DNA of 26,145 nt from Leidyana gryllorum EB-2025a (GCA_048772705.1 JBLWGC010000107.1:1-26145); one strand, 5' to 3'. Positions 1-9,374 are shown, counted from the first letter of the stretch. The notes: generated from the letters alone by a model not told the origin. Numbers and translations are program-made.

Positions 1-203
1 CTTCAATGCCTCATACAGTTGCCGCTGCCAGTGCAAATATTTTGCGTGTTTTTTCTTCTCGTCATCCTTAACCCGTTCAAGTCTCATCGAAATTTTTACG
101 CAAATTTTGCGCGATTCTACCAATGTCGTCACCCTTATCTCGTTACAAATTTTTTTGTAAATACAAAGTTGCCACCAGTTTTTTGTATCGCTTAAGATTG
201 ACC

Positions 204-1299
204 ATGGCACAGAAAGCCCTTTGTGACGCACCCACTGAAGCTCAAGGTGAGGCTCTGGCCCTTCCCAGCGTACCAACGACGCTCAACATGGAAGCCTCGA
301 GCAACACTGAGCTCGAAGAAGAGACCATCGAGGCCACGCCTCCCGAGTCGCCCCCCAACAGCCCTGCTACCCCCTCTACCCAGCCCGCTGAAAGTTCGCC
401 CCCTTCTCTGACACAGGTAAGTCCCCTCCAAAGCCCCTCCGAGCCCGAAGCCCCTGTGGAAGCGACAACCACAATGGTTGTGAGGGCTCCGACGCGGTCC
501 TACCTCACCGAAGCCGCCTCGACAGCAAGCCCTCCGCTCTCCCAGCCGCTCGGGCTTGGACAGAGACCACCCACCGTCTCGACGGCTCCACCGGCGCCTC
601 CCAACTCCCCCCCTTCTTCCCCCTGCGGCAGCTTCTCCCCCCTCATCCCTACTCAAAGACGAACGGTTGGTTGAGGATATCATCCACAATCACACTGTTC
701 CTCTTCGAACACCTCTCTCCCACCCACCGGGTCACCAAGCATACATGGAACCCATCCCCCTTCAAGGGAGCTCTGCTCGGGCTCGCTCTCAAGCCCTTGA
801 CGCACCCATTGCCACACATGGCGTGCCCATTTGGGGTGAACCCGCAGTTCAGCAGGCTAAGAGGCTCAAGGATCGACACAAGAGGAAGATTGAAGAGCTG
901 AAGCAAGCGATGGAGGTGGAGATGTTCCACATACAGAACATCGACCGCCACCTCCAGTTGCAAATGGAACTGCGAACCCTCCAATGGCGTCATCAACAAG
1001 CCATGTACAACCCATATATGGGCATCGGCAACTCCCACGAGCTCGCCCCATACAGTGTGCTACCGTCAGGAGTTCCTACCCCCTTTTACGGACCTCCTCA
1101 GCTGTATTACGGAGGTCCGAACCCTTTTTACCCCCCTACGTTGGCTACTGCTCCCCCTTCTCTCTCTCCCACTCTCACTGCGGCTGTTAGCAATCCACCA
1201 CCGCAAGCAAGGGCAACACCCCGCGCTGGAATAAGGGTTACGACTCACGAACAGGGAGACAGACAGCAAGTTTTTTCGAACCCAACAAACAATCAATAA
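204..1299 (+). CDS. Unknown proline-rich, coiled-coil protein gene
   Basis: I do not recognise this gene. The ATG at 204 sits in a good eukaryotic context (ACCATGG); an upstream in-frame ATG at 123 adds a Lys/Phe-rich stretch unlike the rest. The first part is rich in Pro, Ser, Thr and Glu. The second part, in another frame up to the TAA at 1297-1299, holds a charged helix likely to form a coiled coil (about 860-1000, motif KRLKDRHKRKIEELKQ) and a Pro/Tyr/Gly-rich tail. A consensus splice donor GTAAGT at 417 and an acceptor CAG ending at 525 would join the two frames in phase (71 + 257 residues, 109-bp intron). However, the first frame stays protein-like to about 650, so a one-base shift in the C-rich stretch 600-650 is an equal alternative. 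AATAAA overlaps the stop codon. Being coding is likely; the exact structure is not settled. Confidence 0.5.
417..525 (+). other. Candidate spliceosomal intron
   Basis: GTAAGT follows ACACAG at 417, and a CAG acceptor at 523-525 is preceded by a CTCAC that could serve as branch point about 20 bases upstream. Its length of 109 bp is typical of fungal-type short introns, and removing it shifts the reading frame exactly into the long downstream frame. The unspliced frame is also open and protein-like here, which weakens the call. Confidence 0.35.
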
Positions 1300-1300
1300 A
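1295..1300 (+). promoter_or_regulatory. Poly(A) signal AATAAA overlapping the stop codon
   Basis: AATAAA at 1295-1300 includes the TAA stop of the upstream frame and is followed by a T-rich stretch (GTTTTTC). If used, the 3' untranslated region would be very short. Confidence 0.4.
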
Positions 1301-1483
1301 GTTTTTCTAGCAACCCAATACATACTAAACATGCCACCAATAACCCTCGCAAACCTCACACACTGCGCACACGGTAAGCTGTGGCTCTTCCCTACCCGAT
1401 GCACATCTCTGTAGAATGCTATCACACTTGTAGCACCCTTCTACACGGTCTACGACATGATTAATGTCTTACACATCTATAAT
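1300..1483. other. Intergenic spacer, nothing recognised
   Basis: Short A/C-rich spacer between the unknown gene and the minisatellite. No ORF, RNA gene or element end was seen. Confidence 0.5.
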
Positions 1484-2430
1484 ACTTGTTTGGCACATGT
1501 TTGCTACTTGTTTGTCACGTGTCTGCTACTTGTTTGTCACATGTTTGCTACTTGTTTGCCACCTGTTTGCAACATGTTTGGCAGTCGTGAGCGACAAACT
1601 TGACACTTGTTTGTAACATGTTTGCTACTTGTTTGTCACATGTTTGCTACTTGTTTGTCACATGTTTGCTACTTGTTTGTCACATGTTTGCTACTTGTTT
1701 GTCACATGTTTTCTACTTGTTTGCCACCTGTTTGCAACATGTTTGGCAGTCGTGAGCGACAAACTTGACACTTGTTTGTAACATGTTTGCTACTTGTTTG
1801 TCACATGTTTGATACTTGTTTGTCACATGTTTGATACTTGTTTGTCACATGTTTGATACTTGTTTGTCACTTGTTTGTTACATGTTCATTACCTCTTTCA
1901 CACTTGTCTACCACATGTTTGCGACATGTGTGGTACTTGTTTGACACTTGTCTAGCACATGTTTGCGACATGTTTAGCAGTTCTTTGACACTTGTTTGCG
2001 ACATGTTTGCGGCATGTTTGCGACATGTTTGCGACACCTTTGCGACATGTTTGCGACATGTTTGCGACATATTTGCTACTTGTTTGCCACATGTTTGCCA
2101 CTTGTGAGCGACAAACTTCACACTTGTTTCCAACATGTTTGCTACTTGTTTGTCACATCTTTGATACTTGTTTGTCACTTGTTTCCGACATACTTGACAC
2201 TTGTTCGCAACATATTTGCTACTTGTTTGACACATGTTCGTGCCATTTTTGATACTTCTTTCACACATGTTTGCGACATACTTGGCACTTGTTTGCGACT
2301 TGTTTGCCACTTGTTTCCAACATGTTTGCTACTTGTTTGAAACTTGTTTCCCACATACTTGACACTTGTTTGCGACTTGTTTACCACTTGTTTGCCATTT
2401 GTTTGCCACTTGTTTGCAACATGTTTGGCA
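1484..2430. repeat. Minisatellite array on an 11-bp lattice (large block)
   Basis: Tandem, diverged copies of an 11-base unit of the type ACATGTTTGCT / ACTTGTTTGTC fill about 950 bp. A variant marker (GTGAGCGACAAACTT) recurs at 1587, 1752 and 2104, spaced 165 and 352 bp, both multiples of 11; the 165-bp spacing spans a near-exact duplicated block. The units contain few stop codons, so long spurious ORFs appear on both strands. The array runs directly into the pol sequence of element A at its right end. Confidence 0.9.
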
Positions 2431-4324
2431 CTTCGTGGACCCCGATGAACCGTTTCAGGTAACAACAGACGCAAGTCTCACTGGTATAGGAGCATCCTTG
2501 GAACAAATCCAAGATGGAGAAACGATAGTGATCGAGCACTTCAGCAAGACACTCTCTCCATGCGAACAAAGGTGGCCCACCCATGAGCGCGAACTATTCG
2601 CACTATACAGCGCGTTCAAGAGATGGAAGTACTATTTAATGAACAAACCGTTTCTGGCACGCACCGACCATAAACCCCTCAGCACCCTCCTGGAACTTAA
2701 GGAGCTCAAACCCAAGATCACTCGATGGCTAATCAAAATGAGCCAATTTCCCGCGAAGATCGACTACATACCCGGAGCTGATAATCTACTTGCAGACCTT
2801 TTGAGCAGAAGCGAACAAACCACCTACCCGAAACTCAAAGAGGTACTCATGAACACCGCCGATACCCCAACCCAGCAGCTCGCGGTGACTCCGACCATGA
2901 ACTTCACCGACAGGCTGAAGGAAGCTTCCACCCTCAACCCATACCCAACTCAGAACTACACACTACACGAAGGACTATGGTTTAACGAAGAAGGCCGGAT
3001 CCTAATACCCCCAGGACCACTGCGGAAAGAAGCACTCTTCGAGTATCACTCATCACCCCTAGCAGGCCACCTCGCCTACACTCGAACCCTCCAGAAGCTT
3101 TCCGCGGTATTCACATGGCCGGGCATGAGCCAAGACGTCAGAGATTATTGCAGACACTGCCTCACCTGTCAGACCTCCAAAGCCTCGAACCAACTGCCAC
3201 TCGGACTACTGAATCCCATCACCCCACCGACCTTACCCTGGGAAGCAATCTCAATAGACCTCGTCTCACTTCCACCCGACCGACGCACCGGCTACGACTG
3301 CCTCTTCGTAGCTATCGATCGCCTGACCAAAAGAATCATACTCGAACCGTGTACTCATAGCGCTTCGGCCGAAGACTGTGCCGAATTCCTCTTCAAAAGG
3401 GTCGTCAGGGAAAAGGGCTTTCCCGCCCGAATCGTGGGCGACAGAGACCCAAGGTGGCTTTCCGACGTATGGACCCACCTCCTGGCACAAAGCGGTACCA
3501 AGCTCTCACTGAGTACAACCCAACACCCGCAAACGAACGGCGCCGTCGAACGGTCGCACCGAACAATAATCCAAATCCTGAGAGCCGCCTGCAACGAGCT
3601 GACCGACGACTGGTATCAGTACCTCACCTGCACCGAAATAGCGTTCAACCTCACCCCGAACGCGTCAACAGGTATATGCCCGTTCGAAGCCGAACTCGGT
3701 TTCATACCTCGCCACCCAATCACGATCAACCTCCCACCAACCCTCCCCAGCCTGCACTTGTACACAGAAAAGATAGCCACCATGCGCGACCGAATGACCG
3801 CCGCTGGCGACCGCCAAAAAGCCCAACACGACCAGAGAAGGCGCGACCATCAGTTCGAGGTAGGGCAACTCACATTACTGCAGACGAAGGGCCTGAGAGG
3901 CCTACCACAAGACAAGTTACGGCGTCCTTTCTGCGGTCCCTACAAGATACTCGCGAAACTGGACGCAGACGTATACGAGCTGGACCTACCCAAAGGCTGG
4001 AGATGCTTTAGACGCTTCCACGTCTCTCGGTTGAAAGCATTCATCCGCGAAGCTGAGACCACACCCGACCCAATTTACATGATGGAATCAGTACAAGGAG
4101 AGAGAGACCAAGCAACCCCAGGAGGAAAGGAGTGGCTCGTCAAATGGAGCGGCTACAGCGACACCGAGAACACCTGGGAAACACTCAAGACCATCAAAGA
4201 AGCACAAGCAGAAGACCTGGTCATAGACTACAGAGTCAAATGGAATCAGAAACATCCCCCTCACCAGCACTACACTACAGACGAGATCGCAGGAAGAGAC
4301 CTCACTGACCGGGGAGGAGTGTAA
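2431..4324 (+). CDS. Element A Pol, C-terminal part (RNase H, integrase, chromodomain)
   Basis: Part of a fossil polyprotein. In order: the RNase H start TTDASLTGIG, an RNase H core with the TDHKPL motif, the integrase zinc finger (H...H...CRHCLTCQ), the integrase core (SIDLV, then HPQTNGAVERSHR), and a chromodomain near the end (WLVKWSGYSDTENTWE). The chromodomain places it in the chromovirus branch of Ty3/Gypsy, in which it is known to direct integration towards particular chromatin. The frame runs through the polypurine tract, ends in Gly-Gly-Val and stops inside the 3' LTR. Its left edge is the minisatellite, not a gene start. Confidence 0.9.
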
Positions 4325-4500
4325 GGTACACTGTAAGTACACACACACACTCACTCGGGTTTTCCTAGGAGGGCGGGCAGACACAGACATAGACGGACAG
4401 AAAACAGGGAGATAGAGTAGGATGGTGAAACGCACTCAGAGGTCCCCGGTACAAACGACCGTAACGCCGAATCTAGAGGATGACGGCCCAGACTCTTACA
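4320..4500 (+). repeat. 3' LTR of element A (181 bp)
   Basis: Begins TGTAAGG directly after the polypurine tract and ends CTCTTACA. It is almost identical to the inverted copy at 7282-7463. It includes the pol stop codon (4322-4324) and, at 4422, a copy of the gag start codon with the LTR-encoded N-terminus. Confidence 0.95.
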
Positions 4501-4505
4501 ATTAG
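4501..4505 (+). other. Target site duplication ATTAG, element A 3' side
   Basis: ATTAG follows the 3' LTR; its partner, read on the minus strand, is at 7464-7468 beside the 5' LTR. This shows that the two oppositely oriented LTRs belong to one insertion event. Confidence 0.85.
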
Positions 4506-4671
4506 CATAGTGAACCAATTGTATCAATATTACGAGTGATTGCTTGTGAGTAAGATGTAGGACGACAATGGAATGCGTTAATGCGGGGGAGGAGAGAAGA
4601 ATTGAAAGTAAAGTTGTAAGCTTAGTGGAACAGAATGAAAGTAGTATATGGCTTACGAACTACTCGCAGAG
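4506..4671. other. Flanking sequence carried along with the inverted segment
   Basis: About 165 bp of unique sequence between the 3' LTR of A and the second minisatellite block. It is the DNA that originally followed A downstream of the unknown gene (17459-18725). No ORF or motif was seen. Confidence 0.5.
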
Positions 4672-4913
4672 TAGTCGCAAACAAGGAGCAAACATCTCGC
4701 AAAGAACTGGCAAACCAGTCGCAAACAGGTGTCAAGAAAGTCGCAAACAAGTGGGAAACATGTGGCAAACAAGTTTGAAACAAGTGTCAAGTGAGTGGCA
4801 AACATGTGGCAAACAAGTAGCAAGTGAGTGGCAAACATGTGTCAAACAAGTAGGAAGTGAGTGGCAAAGATGTGGCAAACAAGTAGCAAACATGTGACAA
4901 ACAAGTGTCAAGT
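4672..4913. repeat. Minisatellite array (small block, opposite orientation)
   Basis: About 240 bp of the same 11-base family as 1484-2430 but on the other strand (GTGGCAAACAAGT type units). It abuts the truncated end of the element A 5' half. Together with the large block it forms inverted repeats around the inverted segment. Confidence 0.85.
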
Positions 4914-6773
4914 CCCGAGTTTCAGGTCGGGTCGGAAGGCTGCGGTGAGGTCAGACCATTGCCCTAATAATTCGGGCGTCCAGTCGATATTTTTGCTCGA
5001 TTTTTTGTGTGTGCGTGTCAGTGCGTGGAGGTCGTTGGTAAGTTGGGCGAAGTTGGGTACGAACCGGGCGTAGTATGTCATTGCTCCTAGGTGTTTCTGG
5101 AGGTCGTGGACGGTGTGAGGTGGTCGGAGTTTGCGGAAGCAGTCCAGTCGTTGAGGTTCGGGTTTGAGGCCGTTGTGTGTGAGTGAGTGGCCGATGAATT
5201 CGACTTCTTTGATACAGAAGTGGGATTTGCGTGGGTGGATGTATAGTTGGTGTTCCTGGAGTGCCGAGAGGACTTTGTCGATGTGTTCCCGGTGCGTTTG
5301 TATATCTGTGCTATAGATCAAGATGTCGTCGATGTAGGCGAAGACGAAGTGGCCGATATAGGGCTTGAGTATCTCGGTAATGAATGCGACGAATGCGCTT
5401 GGTGCGTTTTTCAGTCCGAAGGGCATTACGTTGTATTCGTACTTCCCTAGTGGTGTTTGGAAGGCTGTGAAATGTCGTGATCCTTCTTCAATGAGTATCT
5501 GGTGGAAGCCTGACTGGAGGTCCAGTTTTGTGAAGACTGTGGCTCCCCGCATCTTAATGAGCATTTCTTCGATCCGCGGGAGTGGGTACGCGTAAAATTC
5601 CGTTCGGGCGTTGAGTCGTCGGTAGTTGACCACTAGTCGGGGTACTGGGGTGTCTTTCTTTGGTACTAGAAAGCAAGGTGAGCCCCACGCCGACTTGGAT
5701 GGTCGTATCATTCCTTTGGTGAGTAGATCCTCGATTTGTCGTTCTATCTCTTCGGAATCCGCTGATTTCAGGCTATATGGTTTGGCGCTGAACGGTTCCG
5801 CGGGTGTTGTTTTAATTTGGAAGTCGTGGAAACCTCTCGGTGGCGGGAGTCTTTGCGGCGTGGTGAAGAGCGTGGAGTATTTGTCAACGATCCATCCTTC
5901 CTCTGGCGGGATCTTGATGCATTGTTGGTCTGGTTTGGGGTCTTGTTGAGTGGTACTGAGCATGCACTGTGCCGGGATAATGTGGTTCTCAACCACTACT
6001 GGCTGTCCGTGGGTGTTGGTGCCGACGGCGAGTCCTGCTTGGGCAAAGCTCGGTAGCCCGATCACTGCGTCTAATCCATTAAGGTTGATGACGTGTAGTG
6101 TTAGATTTAGTGCCTTTCTTCCCGTTGTGAGTATCGTGGCTTGGACTGTACCCGCTGAAGTTGTGCTTCCTACTCCTGTTATCTTTATCGCTTCGTGCTG
6201 GTCTGGTTGGAGTTGGAGCCTTCTGGCTATGTGTTCTCCCAGCAGGTTGATCTCTGCTCCGCTGTCGGCTAATGTCAGGATGGGAGTGAGCTTGTGGTCG
6301 TTCTGAATGTGCCACCTAACTATTGCTCGTCGTTCTCTTCCATTCGTGTTGTTCCATAGCCACGCACTTGCTGTGGCTGTTGTCATTTCTCCCTTCGACT
6401 CGGGGCCTATTGTGCGGGTCGGGAGCGTTTCCGCGGCCTCTAGCGAAAATCCTGAGTCAGCGTCGCTGCTTCGGTGATTCGCTCTTCCTCGTTCTCTCTT
6501 TCGCTGGCGAGGAAGGCTCGTCTCTGTGGTCCTGACGGGTTTCTGGGGTGTTGTCGCCTCAGTGGGCACTGTGGTGTTATGTGTCCGGGTTTGCCGCATA
6601 CGTAACAGAGTCCGTTCTTGCGGCAGTGGTCGCGTGTGTGTCGGTTGGTGGGTCTGGTCCATCCGGGGTAGGATTGGTGGGTATGGCTCGGTCTCATCGT
6701 TGCTTCGCGTCCTGTGATCATCACTCGTGTTGTTGGTTGTCGGTTTCGGCGCTAGGCTAGTTCGATGATGCAT
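4914..6773 (-). CDS. Element A Pol, N-terminal part (protease, reverse transcriptase)
   Basis: Fossil polyprotein segment. The retropepsin active site reads LADSGAEINLLGE. The reverse transcriptase has the entry motif WGSPCFLVPKKD, the LDLQSGFHQI block, and the catalytic FAYIDDILIYS at about 5320. The connection region (YARFVPNFAQLT) precedes the break into the minisatellite. The frame overlaps the end of gag in -1 phase, as in B and C, which fits the frameshift-type Gag-Pol expression known in Ty3/Gypsy elements. Confidence 0.9.
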
Positions 6774-7360
6774 TGGGCCGCCTCCTCGAAGTCGCTCGGT
6801 TTTCTGGCGAGGAGTAGGGCCTGTTCGAAGTCTGGGAGTGCGTTTATGAAGATCTCCAAGCAGTCGGAGTCGGTGAGGTTGTGTATGCCCCTTCGTAAGT
6901 CGCGGGCTGTTCTGACGTATTCTTCGAGCCTCTCGGGGTGGGCCCGTAGGTTCAGGAACTGGGTGAGGTCAGTCTTTCCTGTGTCCGCAAACTCTCTGAG
7001 GAATTTCTCCTTGAAGTGTGGCCAGCTTGTCTCTCTAAGGCTATCACCGTTGCCTGGTCTATTCAGCCATTTGGTGGCGGATCCTTTCAGTGTGGCGCAG
7101 GCTATTCGGGTCTTGTCGGTTTCCTCTATCTGGAGGTTTCCGAATGCTGCTTCCAGTTCCTCGAGGTGTTGTCGTGGGTTTCCAGTGGCGTCGTAGCTGG
7201 CTACGAGTTGAGTGACCCATCTTATCCGCTTGAACAGGTGTTCGCAATTGTCGGTTCGTTGGAGTTTCGCACTGCTACCAGTGTAAGAGTCTGGGCCGTC
7301 ATCCTCTAGATTCGGCCTTACGGTCGTTTGTACCGGGGACCTCTGAGTGCGTTTCACCAT
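6440..7360 (-). CDS. Element A Gag
   Basis: Starts at the ATG at 7360, which lies inside the 5' LTR, and passes through the primer binding site with the peptide YTGSS. The middle resembles Ty3-type capsid (YDATGNPRQHLEELEAAF; WPHFKEKFLREF), and the C-terminal part holds a CCHC zinc knuckle (CYVCGKPGHITPQC). Gag packages the element RNA into virus-like particles. It is broken about once. Confidence 0.85.
7270..7280 (-). promoter_or_regulatory. Primer binding site of element A
   Basis: TGGTAGCAGTG on the minus strand, one base after the LTR end. The same 11 bases occur at this position in B, C and E. The match fits the 3' end of initiator tRNA-Met (CCA, discriminator A, and a seven-base acceptor strand starting with U72). 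Confidence 0.75.
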
Positions 7361-7463
7361 CCTACTCTATCTCCCTGTTTTCTATCCGTCTATGTCTGTG
7401 TCTGCCCGCCCTCCTAGGAAAACCCGAGTGAGTGTGTGTGTGTACTTTACAGTGTACCTTACA
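7282..7463 (-). repeat. 5' LTR of element A (182 bp)
   Basis: Minus-strand TGTAAGG...CTTACA, nearly identical to 4320-4500 (two substitutions, one indel). It encodes the first 26 residues of Gag. Confidence 0.95.
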
Positions 7464-7468
7464 CTAAT
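7464..7468 (-). other. Target site duplication ATTAG, element A 5' side
   Basis: CTAAT on the plus strand, that is ATTAG on the minus strand, adjoining the 5' LTR and matching 4501-4505. Confidence 0.85.
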
Positions 7469-7493
7469 TACCAGGTACGTGAAGACACTTCTC

Positions 7494-7592
7494 CTAACTG
7501 CTACCTTCTCCTCCCTCTCTATCTGTATCTCCTTCATCCTCCCTTACTGGACTCTGCTCTCCACCTCCCTCAGTAGCCCCGACCTTTCCTTC
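7494..7592 (-). pseudogene. Displaced 3' end of the unknown minus-strand gene (17459-18725)
   Basis: This 99-bp piece lies on the far side of element B. Its duplicated target CTTC at 7589-7592 matches 17459-17462. Read on the minus strand in the phase of the gene at 17459-18725, it gives 32 further hydrophilic Gly/Glu-rich residues and a TAG at 7494-7496. The gene therefore probably ended here before B landed in its last coding stretch. Element A then lies about 25 bp beyond that stop. Confidence 0.65.
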
Positions 7593-7827
7593 TGTAAGTC
7601 TGGGGTTCTTCTGGGGCCGGTGCCTTGGCAGTTCTCTTAGCCTTCAAGGCAAATGATCTGGGAAGTATACTGGGCCAGTTGGTTCGTCTGGTCATGGTAA
7701 ATCCAGTTAACTAGTTGCGTGCGTGTGCTGTGTTTGTACCCACCGTGTCTCCGGCCGGGCGGTTAGTTACGTCATGCATATTAAAAAGGGTGGTTTCACA
7801 AGCTATCTGAGAGGTGTAATCCTTACA
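7593..7827 (-). repeat. 3' LTR of element B (235 bp)
   Basis: Preceded by a polypurine tract (minus strand GAGGGGAGGAG, 7828-7838). It contains the pol stop codon in its first five bases. Only two substitutions separate it from 17224-17458. Confidence 0.95.
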
Positions 7828-8816
7828 CTCCTCCCCTCGCCATTAGATCTTGACCTGATAGTTCTTCGTCTGTGAAAGGTACCCCCCGTTTCGTTCGATT
7901 CCACTCTTCTCTGTATGCAATGATGAGATCTAGCGCATCGGCGTCAAGTACGTTGTGGGCCGGTTCCCATGTGGCCTGCTCGTGTGGGTAATCTGTCCAC
8001 TTTATGAGGAATCGTAGTCCATGTCGGTCGTTGCTCTGAGCCAGTACCTTCTCCATTTGGAATATCTCCCCTGCTTCCTCTTCTTCGCCGCCAGTGTATT
8101 TCTTGAGTCTGGATATATGGAACTTATTCAGGCCCTGCCAGGCTTGTGGCATCGCTAGCTCGTATACGTCGGTCTCTAATACTCGTTTCACTCTGACTGG
8201 TCCCATGTACGCTTTCGTTAGTTTGTGTCGGGGTCCTCTCTTAAGTCCCTGGGTCCTGAGAAGGACTAGTTCTCCGACCTCGAACGATTCGTTGGCCCTG
8301 TGGCGGTCGTACGCGAGCTTCTGTTTGGACTGAGCCTGTCGGATGCGGTCCTGCATTATGCTGATCGACTGTGAGTGTAGCGTGAGTTCCGCGGTGGGCC
8401 CGGGGTCAAGTCCGAGATTGAGAGGGATCTTGGGGATGTATCCTCTCTCCGCTTCGAAAGGACTTATACCTGTTGACGCATTTGGCATTGCGTTGTACGC
8501 AAATTCGATGGCGGCTAGTCGAGTGGTCCATCTGGGGCCCACGTCCTCGCACACACAACGAAGCATTTGGATGACAGTTCGGTGTCCCCTTTCCAGTAGC
8601 CCGTTAGTTTGAGGGTGTGCTGCAGTAGTGGCTTTCAGAGTGATCGCGGCTGATTCGCAAAGTTGCTTCCACAGCTCGTTGAGCCACCGCGAGTCCCTGT
8701 CACGTACTATGACCGATGGGAATCCGTGTTCCCTAACGACTCTATTCATGAGTATGTTGGCGCAGTCTTTCGCCGTTGCGGTGATATAGCACGGCTCTAG
8801 GAGTAGTCTCCGCGTC
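7823..8816 (-). CDS. Element B Pol, C-terminal part (integrase core end, chromodomain)
   Basis: Fossil polyprotein segment downstream of the nested insertions. It holds the second part of the integrase core (VRDRDSRWLNELW; HPQTNGLLERGHR), the GPRHKLTKAYMGPVRV-type C-terminal domain, and a chromodomain (RFLIKWTDYPHEQATWEP). The frame reads through the polypurine tract and ends in Gly-Gly-Val within the LTR, as in A and E. Confidence 0.9.
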
Positions 8817-8821
8817 AGTCT

Positions 8822-9151
8822 TGTTGTGCTCCAGTGTGCAGCTTAGACGTGCGTGTACGACGCTGTGGGGCCTCCTGGGGGCTCCCCCACCCGTCCTCCA
8901 TCCTCGACCTGCCCTCACCCGTCACCTGGGGGTCTTGGCACAGTTGTCCGAGGTGGGATTCGATCCGCCGACCTGCGGGTCCCAAGTCCGAGTAGTTACC
9001 ACTGCACTACTGGATCACAATACTAAGGGCAGCCATGTGCCGGTCGAGGTGGCTAGCCAAGGGCGAAGTGCAGGGCCGTGGATTCGATCCTGCGACCTCC
9101 AGGTTGCGAGCACAAGACACTTCCCATTGCACTAACTGGTACACCACAACA
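8822..9151 (-). mobile_element. Element T, short copy (330 bp, two tRNA-like units)
   Basis: Minus-strand TGTTGTGG...GAGCACAACA, inserted in B pol with the 5-bp duplication AGACT (plus strand AGTCT at 8817-8821 and 14047-14051). It has two tRNA-like units: unit 1 with A box at 9124-9134 and B box at 9080-9090; unit 2 with A box at 8999-9009 and B box at 8956-8966. It matches the long copy at 24485-25117 over about 320 bp without a difference that I can see, but lacks the 303-bp block with the third unit. Element C later inserted exactly at its 5' edge. Confidence 0.85.
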
Positions 9152-9364
9152 TGTAGTGTTGCTCTAATGGTCTGTCTACGGTTCGTCCTGATCTAAGTTC
9201 GGTCGGCATGCACAGTTCTGATCACTAAAAGGTAAGCCGGTTCAAAAGGGTAAGTCTATCTGTGTGTGTCCGTGTCTCCGTGCCGGCTGCCGGCCGGCCC
9301 CCCCGGAGACACAGACATGTTGTCCCCAGACTAGCTGCGGCTAGATGGGTACTGAAGCGCTACA
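9152..9364 (-). repeat. 3' LTR of element C (213 bp)
   Basis: Preceded on the minus strand by the polypurine tract GGAGGGAGGGA (9365-9375). It contains the strong hairpin with arms at 9267-9280 and 9304-9317. Confidence 0.95.
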
Positions 9365-9374
9365 TCCCTCCCTC

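Larger units (their letters stand above)
2431..4500 (+). mobile_element. Chromovirus A, 3' half (inverted relative to its 5' half)
   Basis: Fossil Ty3/Gypsy chromovirus, 3' part: RNase H, integrase, chromodomain, polypurine tract (GGGGAGGAG, 4311-4319) and 3' LTR. Its 5' part lies on the opposite strand at 4914-7463. Both LTRs are bordered by ATTAG, so this was one insertion whose right part was later inverted. It is broken by a minisatellite inside pol and by the inversion; otherwise frames are largely open. LTRs differ by two substitutions and one indel in about 181 bp, so it is young. Confidence 0.9.
4914..7463 (-). mobile_element. Chromovirus A, 5' half
   Basis: 5' LTR, gag, and the first part of pol (protease and reverse transcriptase) of the same fossil insertion as 2431-4500. 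It is broken: besides the minisatellite and inversion, about one further break is visible in gag. Young by LTR comparison. Confidence 0.9.

Noticed and set aside
192-689. Minus-strand ORF of 165 codons opposite the left-end gene
   Set aside because: Arg/Gly-rich shadow of a Pro/Ser-rich coding region; no start context or domain supports it.
1838-2340. Several overlapping ORFs of 60-150 codons on both strands in the minisatellite
   Set aside because: They are translations of an 11-bp repeat with few stop codons; the same 11-residue pattern appears in all frames, so they are by-products of the repeat.
1484-2430. CRISPR array
   Set aside because: Units are short, contiguous and diverged, with no unique spacers, in a eukaryotic context.
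4568-4897. ORF of 109 codons running from unique flank into the small minisatellite block
   Set aside because: Most of it is repeat translation; the first 25 or so codons have no recognisable features.
7589-7592. A 5-bp target duplication for element B
   Set aside because: Only CTTC (4 bp) matches between 7589-7592 and 17459-17462; a fifth base does not agree on either side.
8821-9135. ORF of about 104 codons within the short T copy, and its counterpart at 24501-24818
   Set aside because: It covers tRNA-like units and the element ends; its apparent conservation only reflects that the two T copies are nearly identical.
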